6,261 bases of DNA from contig JACMJD010000017.1 of assembly GCA_014380825.1 (NCBI GenBank), positions 1-6,261 on the forward strand, in the 5' to 3' direction. Source of the DNA: Phycisphaerae bacterium. Lineage in GTDB: Bacteria; Planctomycetota; Phycisphaerae; Tepidisphaerales; Tepidisphaeraceae. The translations under genes were made by a program, and so were the position numbers. The notes below the pieces were generated by a model. It saw nothing but the letters and a program-made list of their open reading frames with translations. It was not told where the DNA came from and searched no databases. This document shows positions 1 to 5,807 of this stretch, one piece after another. How positions within the stretch are numbered: position 1 is the first letter of the stretch; each line of letters begins with the position of its first letter.

Positions 1-31
1 TCATCCGTCCTAAGTCGCGTGCTTATTTGTA

Positions 32-153
32 TTTACTGCCCTCCCACTCCCTGTACTCCGGCTGTGGACGGGGGTGAGGGCCCGATCATGCGCGTCGCGC
101 ACGGACTGGCCCTCACCTCAATCCTCTCCCGGAGTACCGGGCGAGGAGGTAAA
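32..153. repeat. Imperfect long palindromic repeat element (REP-like)
   Basis: The two halves of this stretch are diverged inverted copies of each other. Three blocks match exactly: TTTAC at 32-36 with GTAAA at 149-153, GTACTCCGG at 53-61 with CCGGAGTAC at 129-137, and GGTGAGGGCC at 73-82 with GGCCCTCACC at 108-117. The centre (83-107) is unpaired. The right arm also folds on itself: 123-132 pairs with 137-146 around an AGTA loop, with one T-C mismatch. That local hairpin lies 14 nt past the stop codon of the minus-strand gene, so it could end its transcript, although no clear U-run follows. From memory, the CCTCTCCCGG/CCGGGAGAGG core with flanking CCCTCACC resembles abundant intergenic repeats in many GC-rich bacteria; this is recall, not a search. 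The rest of 1-159 shows no credible gene. Confidence 0.6.
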
Positions 154-159
154 ACGAAA

Positions 160-1410
160 TCACGGTCGACTCAAATCCGTCCACAACTCGCGCGGATCCA
201 GCATCATCTTCACTGAGACGCTGCCATCCGAGTCGTAATCGACTTTGAACGTCCGCGCCCGCGACAACGCCCGATCGACCGCTGCCCGGATCGCCGGATC
301 GCGATCCGCTGCCTCGCCTAGCGTCAGGCCTTCCGACAGTTTCATCGCCAGCAGCTTCGATCGGATCGCGTCGGTGGCGCTGTCTTCGGCATCCTGCTTC
401 GTGTGCAGCGGCGAGTTGCGAAACTTGGCCGACCCGCTCGCGTCGATCTGATCGAACACCCATCGCGGCGGCTGCGCGGGAACGAGGTTCGGGGCGGCAT
501 TCATCACAACGTTGTTCCCGGCCCTGGCGACCGCGACACCGGTTGTGCTCGTGATCTCCTGCCGAAACTGCGGATGAAGTTTTTCCTGCGTCGCATCCGG
601 CGGCAGTTCAACGCCGGCTTTTTTCGCGGCTTCGACGAATGTTTCCACCAGCTCTCGCCGGCTCACCGACAGCGTGTATTGAACCTGAAGGTCATCCCGG
701 AACTGAATCGAGGTGACCGGCCGATTCCGCAGCAGCTCGGTCAATCGATTCGCGACCGCTTCGTTGCGCGACAACACATCACCAACCGTGATCGTTTCAC
801 TCAATCGAATCGACCGCAAGTCATCCAGCACGCGCGCCACGGCGTTCTCGCGCGCGGCATCAACCGCGGCCACGCGCGATGCATCGTCCACCGCACGCCA
901 CGCCGGTGCGCCAATCGGACGAACCTCGTGAACCTTATTCGCGGCGATGCTGGTGCCGGTCGCGGAAAAACTTCGCCGATCCCAATCGGCCAGTCGTCGT
1001 TCGACCTCATCCGCCGACATGGTGCGCTGCGGATCGTTCCGCGCGATTTCGACCAACGCACGCGCCAGCGTCGTACCGGTTGTTTCAACTTTGATCTGGC
1101 AAGTCTGGTCGTCGATCCAGCGCGGGCCGCCGATCTGCTGGGCTTGTCGTACCGCGACTCGAAGCGCGTCTTCGCCGTGCGCGCGTCGGACGAATTCACC
1201 AACGGTTAACTGCGGCATGATCCAGTTGCGTTCAACATCTTTGCGGAGATTCACGTACGCGTTCGCGGTGGCCGCGGAGACCTGCGCGCGGTCGTATTCA
1301 GTCGCGGAGGCTGTGGTGGTCGGAAGGTTTCCAGGTGCGCGCGCGAACGTCGCAGGCGCCGATGCGCCCAGCGTCGCGAGAACTGCCAGATTGACCATCA
1401 TTTGATTCAT
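160..1410 (-). CDS. Exported protein with three LPP20-like repeats, function unknown
   Basis: Encodes 416 residues from the ATG at 1410; TTG 1419 and GTG 1416 lie in frame upstream, and ATGs at 1401 and 1398 are alternatives. No clear Shine-Dalgarno decides the start. The N-terminus has a hydrophobic stretch (about residues 4-22) ending in ATFA-RAPG, a plausible signal peptidase I site, so the protein is probably exported. The TTG start would add an Arg and make a more usual n-region. Three copies of one unit are visible at about residues 45-123, 178-263 and 338-414. Each has an Ala-rich helix, then LTVGEF/ITVGDV/LTLGEA, another helix, then a D/W-containing strand pair and a closing ELV- or ELW-type helix. 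The linkers also correspond, each with a Thr-Gly pair followed by a Pro/Trp segment (GAPAW, PPRWVF). From memory this pattern resembles LPP20-type domains of planctomycete exported proteins, some fused to other domains. The gene stands alone and diverges from ispG. Function is unknown; the reading frame itself is secure. Confidence 0.85.
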   Translation of the reverse strand: MNQMMVNLAVLATLGASAPATFARAPGNLPTTTASATEYDRAQVSAATANAYVNLRKDVERNWIMPQLTVGEFVRRAHGEDALRVAVRQAQQIGGPRWIDDQTCQIKVETTGTTLARALVEIARNDPQRTMSADEVERRLADWDRRSFSATGTSIAANKVHEVRPIGAPAWRAVDDASRVAAVDAARENAVARVLDDLRSIRLSETITVGDVLSRNEAVANRLTELLRNRPVTSIQFRDDLQVQYTLSVSRRELVETFVEAAKKAGVELPPDATQEKLHPQFRQEITSTTGVAVARAGNNVVMNAAPNLVPAQPPRWVFDQIDASGSAKFRNSPLHTKQDAEDSATDAIRSKLLAMKLSEGLTLGEAADRDPAIRAAVDRALSRARTFKVDYDSDGSVSVKMMLDPRELWTDLSRP

Positions 1411-1571
1411 GCGCACCAATGGAGCGATAGCTCACTTATCGTCAGATTAGACCCGCGTGCAGTCCCATCGTTAGGCGTTAGCAACGACATGCCGCCGATA
1501 ACCATCGTATCGACCCCGCCTTGCCGCACCAAACGTGGTCGAGTCGCGTGCCATTGGAAGATCGTTGCAAA

Positions 1572-1600
1572 TTGATTTGATCTGACGGCGTCCTTACGAT
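1572..1600 (+). promoter_or_regulatory. Candidate sigma70-type promoter for ispG
   Basis: TTGATT (1572-1577) and TACGAT (1595-1600) are separated by exactly 17 nt. Each matches four of six consensus positions, including TTGA of the -35 and the T, A and final T of the -10. Transcription would begin near 1607, leaving about 38 nt of leader that contains the GGGAG ribosome binding site before the ATG at 1645. The rest of the 1411-1644 divergent region shows no gene. On the minus strand a TCTAAT box at 1451-1446 could serve the divergent gene, but it lacks a good -35. This is a consensus match only. Confidence 0.4.
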
Positions 1601-1644
1601 CCGCTGGGCATCCACTACACGGCAGATTGGGAGAAGAATTCCGA

Positions 1645-2898
1645 ATGCTCCAAGTGCGCAGGAAAACCAGAAAAGTCACGCTCGGCGATGACCGCGTCGG
1701 CTTCGTCAGCATCGGCGGCGACGCGCCGGTTTCGGTGCAGTCGATGACCGCCGGGTACACGTACGACATCGACGCATGCGTCGCGGAGATCCAGAAACTC
1801 GCCGCCGCCGGCGCCGATCTGGTGCGCGTCGCGGTCCCGGAGAAGAAGGACACGCTGGCGCTGAAGGAGATTCTGCCGCAGGTCAGCGTGCCGATCGTCG
1901 CGGATGTGCATTTCCATTTTCAACGCGCGCTCGAAGCGATCGAAGCGGGCGTTCACAAGATCCGCCTGAATCCGGGAAACATTTCCGATCGCGCGCAGGT
2001 GCGGGATGTCATCCAGGCGTGCAAAGCGCGGAAACTCCCGATCCGAATCGGCGTAAACGAAGGCTCAATCGTCGAGCGTAAAGACAAACAGAAACGCCTG
2101 AAGGAACTTGGCGGCGTCTTCTCCGACAACAAGCACGGCCACTTCCTGGCGATCATGGTCGCCAAGCTGGAAGAATATCTGGATATCTTTCGCGAGGAAG
2201 ATTTTCACGACATCGTAATCAGCGCGAAATCCATCGATCCACTGCTGGTGATCGACGCGTACAAAGAGATCAGCGCGCGGTTCGATTACCCGCTGCATCT
2301 TGGCGTGACGCACGCCGGCCCGCGCGAGACGGGCGCGATTCGATCCGTCGTCCCGCTTGGTCATTTATTGTGCAGCGGCATCGGCGACACGATCCGCATC
2401 AGCTACGCCAGCGATCCGAAATTCGAAGTCGAAGACGGTCTGGAAATGCTCTACGTGCTGGGCCTGCGGACACGCGTCGGCGCCGAGCTGATCGCCTGCC
2501 CGACCTGTGGCCGAATCCAAGTCGACTTGTTCAAGCTGGTGCAAGACGTGCGAAAGAAGCTGGCGGAGGAAATCCGCCTGCCGATCAAGGTCGCGGTCAT
2601 GGGATGCGTCGTGAACGGCCCGGGCGAATGCGAAGGCGCCGACATCGCAATCTTCGCCGGCGATCGTCGCGGCATCATCTACGTGCAGGGCGAAAAGGTC
2701 GCGAACGTCCCGGAAGAGAACATCCTCGAAGCATTGCTCGAACAGTGCCGCCTGTTCCAGGCAAAAGTTGAGCGCGGCGAGACCAAGCTCGGCGAGAAGA
2801 AAGTCGATATCCTGCCGCCCGATCCGCTGGGGGAGTTGGGGAGCGGGTGGGAGAAAATCCAGCTTGGCAAGACAAGATCGCTCCCGGTCGTGAAATGA
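1645..2898 (+). CDS. ispG: 4-hydroxy-3-methylbut-2-enyl diphosphate synthase (IspG/GcpE)
   Basis: IspG is the [4Fe-4S] enzyme of the MEP isoprenoid pathway. It reductively opens 2-C-methyl-D-erythritol 2,4-cyclodiphosphate to give HMBPP in the cytoplasm. The 417-residue product has the family layout: a TIM barrel (about 1-270) with QSMTAGYTYD (32-41), ADVHF (86-90), RLNPGN (107-112), RIGVN (134-138), SAKSID (193-198) and GIGDTIRIS (245-253), then the cluster domain. Cluster ligands are visible as Cys285 and Cys288 (CPTCGR), Cys321 and Glu328 (GCVVNGPGE). Length fits the two-domain bacterial type (E. coli 372), without the large central insert of plant and chlamydial forms; about 45 residues of polar tail follow. 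I chose the ATG at 1645 because GGGAG at 1629-1633 lies 11 nt upstream; an in-frame TTG at 1627 is less likely. Oddity: residue 223 is His (VTHAG) where most family members have Glu, and residue 244 is Ser where E. coli has Glu. Identity is very secure. Confidence 0.98.
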   Translation: MLQVRRKTRKVTLGDDRVGFVSIGGDAPVSVQSMTAGYTYDIDACVAEIQKLAAAGADLVRVAVPEKKDTLALKEILPQVSVPIVADVHFHFQRALEAIEAGVHKIRLNPGNISDRAQVRDVIQACKARKLPIRIGVNEGSIVERKDKQKRLKELGGVFSDNKHGHFLAIMVAKLEEYLDIFREEDFHDIVISAKSIDPLLVIDAYKEISARFDYPLHLGVTHAGPRETGAIRSVVPLGHLLCSGIGDTIRISYASDPKFEVEDGLEMLYVLGLRTRVGAELIACPTCGRIQVDLFKLVQDVRKKLAEEIRLPIKVAVMGCVVNGPGECEGADIAIFAGDRRGIIYVQGEKVANVPEENILEALLEQCRLFQAKVERGETKLGEKKVDILPPDPLGELGSGWEKIQLGKTRSLPVVK

Positions 2899-2900
2899 TT

Positions 2901-2909
2901 TGATAGAAT
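2901..2909 (+). promoter_or_regulatory. Extended -10 box before the Uma2 gene
   Basis: TGATAGAAT reads as an extended -10 element (TGn followed by TAGAAT, five of six consensus positions), starting just 3 nt after the ispG stop codon. There is no recognisable -35 at 16-18 nt, which an extended -10 can tolerate. The expected start of transcription, 7-8 nt past the box, falls on the ATG at 2917, which would give a leaderless message. Consistent with that, no Shine-Dalgarno precedes either ATG. This rests on pattern alone; co-transcription from ispG is the simpler alternative. Confidence 0.3.
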
Positions 2910-2916
2910 GCACACC

Positions 2917-3558
2917 ATGACCACCCTTGCCGATCCAGTTGAGCAGCACTTTCGACTCGACTGCGTCGATTGGGAGTTCTACCAAACTCTGCTGGATCAA
3001 CTCGGCGACCGACACGTCTTCGTCACGTTCAACGACGGGAGCATCGAACTCATGTCACCCTCGTGGGAGCACGACAAGCGCGGTCGACGTCTGGGTTTGT
3101 TAGTAAGCGTCCTTGCCGAAGAGCTGAACATCCCCGTCGAGGGTGGTGGTTCAACTACGTTCAAGCGGGAGGATGCTCTTGCCGGGTTGGAGCCCGACGA
3201 GTGCTTTTACGTCGCCAACTTTCAGCGCGTGACGGGTAAGAGCGAGATCGACCTCTCCGTAGATCCGCCGCCCGATCTGGCAATCGAAATTGAAGTGAGC
3301 CGTCGAATGATTGCGCGAATGCCAATCTATGCGGCGTTGAAGATCCCGGAAATCTGGCGGGACGATGGCGAGCACGTGCATGTGCACGTGCTTGGCAATG
3401 ACGGTTCGTACCGTGAGGAGCGAAAAAGCATCAGTTTTCCAACGATGCCCATCGATCAAATCGACCAGTTCCTCGACCTGGCAAAAACGACGGATGAAAT
3501 GAATTGGACGCGCACCGTCCGCAACTGGGTGAAAAAGAATCTCGTCGGCAAGACTTGA
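2917..3558 (+). CDS. Uma2-family (DUF820) PD-(D/E)XK endonuclease-like protein
   Basis: This 213-residue protein has the pattern of the Uma2 (formerly DUF820) restriction-endonuclease-like family. It shows GSIELMSPSWEHD (41-53), a core EPDECFYV (92-99), then PPPDLAIEIEVS (118-129) and IYAALKIPEIWR (137-148). In family terms Asp120 and Glu124/Glu126 are the likely metal-binding acidic residues of the PD-(D/E)XK fold. Met135 sits in a stretch where many members carry a charged residue, so catalytic competence cannot be read off. Uma2 genes occur in many copies in cyanobacteria and planctomycetes, and their biological role is not established. The start at 2917 (MTTLADP) is chosen on family-like N-terminal wording and on the -10 box just upstream; ATG 2908 would add three residues. 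It lies 18 nt after ispG and 16 nt before the next gene, on the same strand. Confidence 0.88.
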   Translation: MTTLADPVEQHFRLDCVDWEFYQTLLDQLGDRHVFVTFNDGSIELMSPSWEHDKRGRRLGLLVSVLAEELNIPVEGGGSTTFKREDALAGLEPDECFYVANFQRVTGKSEIDLSVDPPPDLAIEIEVSRRMIARMPIYAALKIPEIWRDDGEHVHVHVLGNDGSYREERKSISFPTMPIDQIDQFLDLAKTTDEMNWTRTVRNWVKKNLVGKT

Positions 3559-3574
3559 GTTCAAAAGGAAACGG

Positions 3575-4012
3575 ATGTCCGCGAAAGATATGTTGCTCAA
3601 GTCGCTGGTGAAGCTGCTGGAACTGGTTCTGCCGCAACAGCAGCCGGCGACGGAAACTCCATTCAGTGAGCGCCAACTCGATCCGCCCATGCAGCTCGCC
3701 GTGCGGGTGGTGCAGACCTGGGCGGACGTGAATCACGTGCCGCTGCCGCGGGCGTTTATCATCTTCAGCGCGGAGCGCTGTCCGCCTTCGCAGCAGATTC
3801 GGTCGGAGATTCACTGGGCGATCAAATCGCTCTTCACCCGCGTTCGCGACGATCATTCGTCGCTGCTGGATGAGCAATATCGCTTCAAGCTCGAGCTGGC
3901 CGTCGCGACGGCGTCGCGGGCGTGGTATCTGATCGAGGAGCGCGACGAGGATGACGATTTTGATCCTGCCAATGTAGTCACCGAATACGCCGGCATGTTC
4001 GCGCCGGCGTAA
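3575..4012 (+). CDS. Hypothetical protein, 145 residues
   Basis: I do not recognise this family. The ATG at 3575 is well supported: AAAAGGAA at 3563-3570 supplies a Shine-Dalgarno a few bases upstream, and the gene begins 16 nt after the Uma2 stop, which suggests co-transcription. The product has no signal peptide or membrane segment and looks mostly helical and cytoplasmic. Its parts are an amphipathic Leu-rich N-terminus (about 6-20), a Gln/Pro/Thr-rich linker (21-30), a mixed central region (about 35-120) with one Cys at 69, and a strongly acidic stretch EERDEDDDFD (121-130) near the C-terminus. No catalytic motif is apparent. Adjacency to an Uma2 nuclease gene invites the idea of a partner, but nothing in the sequence proves it. 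Confidence 0.75.
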   Translation: MSAKDMLLKSLVKLLELVLPQQQPATETPFSERQLDPPMQLAVRVVQTWADVNHVPLPRAFIIFSAERCPPSQQIRSEIHWAIKSLFTRVRDDHSSLLDEQYRFKLELAVATASRAWYLIEERDEDDDFDPANVVTEYAGMFAPA

Positions 4013-4057
4013 GTGAACGATCCACCGAGATTGGCCCAATCGACAACTTGAAGGAGA

Positions 4058-4189
4058 GAACCACCAAGAGCACCAAGAACCCCAAGAAGAAAACACAAAG
4101 TTTTAAACCACAGATTTCACATTCCAATTCTCAATCTGTGAAATCTGTGGTTCGATTTTTCTTGGTGCTCTTAGTGCTCTTGGTGGTTC
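4058..4189. repeat. Nested inverted repeat with 9-bp-periodic arms
   Basis: The outer arms are 4058-4085 and 4162-4189. Each consists of three 9-bp units of the form GARCACCAA. On the left these are AACCACCAA, GAGCACCAA and GAACCCCAA (4059-4085); on the right they lie in reverse complement at 4162-4188. Paired units agree at 9, 8 and 7 of 9 positions. Inside them lies a perfect 16-bp inverted repeat, AACCACAGATTTCACA (4106-4121) with its complement at 4137-4152, around a 15-nt loop. The element fills most of the gap between the hypothetical gene and argC. Similar ACCACAGATTTCACAGATT and CACCAAGAACACCAAG sequences are, from memory, scattered through planctomycete, verrucomicrobial and deltaproteobacterial genomes; that is recall, not a search. 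No coding potential is credible here. It could be a non-autonomous mobile or REP-type element. Confidence 0.7.
4106..4160 (+). terminator. Possible bidirectional intrinsic terminator inside the repeat
   Basis: The 16-bp perfect stem (4106-4121 with 4137-4152) is followed on the plus strand by CGATTTTTCTT, giving a short U-run that starts 3 nt past the stem. On the minus strand the same stem is followed by TTTAAAACTTTG, also U-rich. It lies 94 nt past the end of the hypothetical gene and could end the ispG-Uma2-hypothetical transcript before argC. The stem is AT-rich for a terminator and the loop is long (15 nt), so the call is tentative. Confidence 0.4.
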
Positions 4190-4253
4190 ATCTGTCTTGT
4201 CCGATAGCGCGCAGAGTTGACGCCCGATTTCACTTCGCGACGATTCGCACCCG

Positions 4254-5231
4254 ATGAGTTTTCGAATCGGCATCGTCGGAGTTTCCGGTTACGGCGGCGG
4301 CGAAACGCTGCGGCTGTGTGCGACGCATCCACAGTTCGAGGTCGTCTACGTCGCCGGCGAATCGTCGGCGGGCACGATGCTCTCGGAGCGCTTTCCCGGA
4401 ATCGGAAAGCTCGGCGATCTGCTAATCGAGAAGTGGGATCCGGCGAAATTTCCTCCGATCGACATGCTGTTCGCGTCGCTGCCCACCGGCGAATCACACG
4501 CGTCTCTTAGCCGCGCCGCAACCATCACGCGTGTTGTCGATATCGGCGGCGACCACCGATTCAAGGCGGACTGGACTTACGGATTGGCCGACATCTGGCC
4601 CGAAAAGATTCGCGGTGCCAAACTTGTCGCCAATCCCGGTTGCTATCCCGCCGCCTCGATCACCGCGCTGTCGCCGCTGGTCGCGAATGGGTTGATCGAC
4701 GCGAGCAGCATCATCATCGACGCCAAAAGCGGCGTGAGCGGTGCCGGTCGCGGTGGCGGCGACTCGAAATTCTCCTTTGCCGAAGTCAACGAAGACGTGG
4801 CCGCATATGGATTGTTCAAGCACGCGCACGTCGCGGAGATGAACCACGCGCTGACGCAGATCGGCGGGAACAAATCCGCCGCCGCCATCACGTTCACGCC
4901 GCATCTGATTCCGATGACGCGCGGGATTCTGGCGACGTGTTACGCGCGAGGCAAAGCGACGACCGAGCAGTGCCTCGACGCCGCGCGAAAGTTTTATGCG
5001 GATCGCGCGTTCGTTCGTGTCGTCGATAAGCCGCCGCACACGAAGTGGGCGCTGGGATCGAACCTCGCGTTCGTTTCATATGCGGCCGATCCCGATCGGC
5101 AACTGATCATCGCCATCGGCGCGATCGACAACCTCGGCAAAGGCGCGGCCGGACAGGCGGTGCAGAACGCAAACCTCATGCTCGGCCTGCCCCCCATCAC
5201 CGGCCTTGAGGGCGCGCCGCTTTGGCCGTGA
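4254..5231 (+). CDS. argC: N-acetyl-gamma-glutamyl-phosphate reductase
   Basis: ArgC catalyses the third step of arginine biosynthesis: NADPH-dependent reduction of N-acetyl-glutamyl 5-phosphate to N-acetyl-glutamate 5-semialdehyde, in the cytoplasm. The 325-residue length is normal for the short bacterial form. A Rossmann NADP-binding loop opens the protein (GVSGYGGGE, 9-17). The catalytic Cys130 sits in ANPGCYP (126-132), followed by KSGVSGAGR (158-166). His217 in FTPHLIPMTRG (214-224) is the likely acid-base residue, and the C-terminal NADP-domain signature DNLGKGAAGQAVQNANLM spans 292-309. The usual KHxHxPE motif appears as KHAHVAE (189-195), with Ala for Pro. The ATG at 4254 is the natural start, since it places the nucleotide loop at the usual distance. 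No clear Shine-Dalgarno precedes it, and a TTGACG at 4217-4222 lacks a good -10 partner. No other arg gene is in the window, so argC appears to be a single-gene unit here. Confidence 0.97.
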   Translation: MSFRIGIVGVSGYGGGETLRLCATHPQFEVVYVAGESSAGTMLSERFPGIGKLGDLLIEKWDPAKFPPIDMLFASLPTGESHASLSRAATITRVVDIGGDHRFKADWTYGLADIWPEKIRGAKLVANPGCYPAASITALSPLVANGLIDASSIIIDAKSGVSGAGRGGGDSKFSFAEVNEDVAAYGLFKHAHVAEMNHALTQIGGNKSAAAITFTPHLIPMTRGILATCYARGKATTEQCLDAARKFYADRAFVRVVDKPPHTKWALGSNLAFVSYAADPDRQLIIAIGAIDNLGKGAAGQAVQNANLMLGLPPITGLEGAPLWP

Positions 5232-5240
5232 GCCGAATAT

Positions 5241-5807
5241 CTAGCGCGCATTCACGGCAACCGCGATGAACGCAATCAGCGCCGCGAACACCGTGATGAT
5301 CACGCCCGCGACGATCCACATCCGAATCCGGCGCTTCCGCGCAGCCACAGCGATCGCAGCCTCGGCCTGATCCCACTCCTGCATCGCGACCTCGGGCGGC
5401 TGACGATTCGCCAGCAACTGTTCGAGGCTGCGCGCGATGGACATCAGCAGGTCGGTGTGCAGCCGCATCTTTTTAGGACTACCGTCATTCGTGCCTGAGC
5501 TTACACCGAAGCCTAGTTGCAGGTTCCAGGCGCTGCCGCCCCAGACGGCGCTGGGCTCGATCGCCATCGCCACCGTCACGCGGCCGCGGTCCCAGCCGAC
5601 GTGAACACGTTGCGGCAGCTCCGACACCGATTTCGCGCGCGCGGCCTTCTTGCCACGGCGCATGTCAAGCCGATCCCATTGCGCCTGGCCAACCGTGAAT
5701 CCCGAGCCCGTCTCGCTGACAAACCCGCGGCGGCCCAGCATCTCCGAAGCCGCGTGCATCGCCTGCGGCGCGTCCAACGTCGTGACGAATGTGTGCTCAA
5801 TTACCAC
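5241..5807 (-). CDS. C-terminally membrane-anchored protein of unknown function
   Basis: Encodes 188 residues from a GTG at 5807 that overlaps the last 7 bases of the CPBP gene. The start is supported by GGGAG (5821-5817) 9 nt upstream; the open frame continues further upstream only as antisense-like, Arg-rich sequence inside the CPBP gene. Residues 1-105 look like a soluble alpha/beta domain, beginning with the strand VIEHTFVTTL and including a basic patch RRGKKAARAK (about 51-60). Residues about 118-156 look helical. A basic stretch RKRRIR (157-162) precedes a single transmembrane helix (163-185) and a three-residue end, so the protein is probably tail-anchored with its bulk in the cytoplasm. 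I do not recognise the family. Overlap with the CPBP gene implies translational coupling and perhaps a shared membrane role. Its stop lies 9 nt from the stop of convergent argC, with no terminator between. Confidence 0.75.
   Translation of the reverse strand: MVIEHTFVTTLDAPQAMHAASEMLGRRGFVSETGSGFTVGQAQWDRLDMRRGKKAARAKSVSELPQRVHVGWDRGRVTVAMAIEPSAVWGGSAWNLQLGFGVSSGTNDGSPKKMRLHTDLLMSIARSLEQLLANRQPPEVAMQEWDQAEAAIAVAARKRRIRMWIVAGVIITVFAALIAFIAVAVNAR

Noticed and set aside
403..1209. Long plus-strand open frame (268 codons) opposite the exported-protein gene
   Set aside because: Arg/His-rich translation with no family resemblance, lying wholly antisense to a gene with a signal peptide and three internal repeats. 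It is an effect of GC-rich codon bias.
2365..3015. Minus-strand open frame (216 codons) opposite ispG and the Uma2 gene start
   Set aside because: It spans the end of one certain gene and the start of another on the opposite strand, and its translation has no recognisable motif.
3371..3392. Near-perfect palindrome AGCACGTGCA-TG-TGCACGTGCT inside the Uma2 gene
   Set aside because: It encodes alternating His-Val codons (HVHVHV) in a beta strand, and the repeat of CAC/GTG codons makes the symmetry automatically. An operator inside the gene is possible but unsupported.
4029..4041. Small palindrome GATTGGCCCAATC just after the hypothetical gene
   Set aside because: A stem of only 5-6 bp with a 1-3 nt loop and no U-run; too weak to call a terminator.
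4217..4245. TTGACG as the -35 box of an argC promoter
   Set aside because: The hexamer at a 17-nt spacing is ACGATT, a poor -10 match, so no promoter is called.
4048..4257. Short open frame running through the 4058-4189 repeat
   Set aside because: Its composition follows the repeat itself, it has no ribosome binding site, and it runs into argC.
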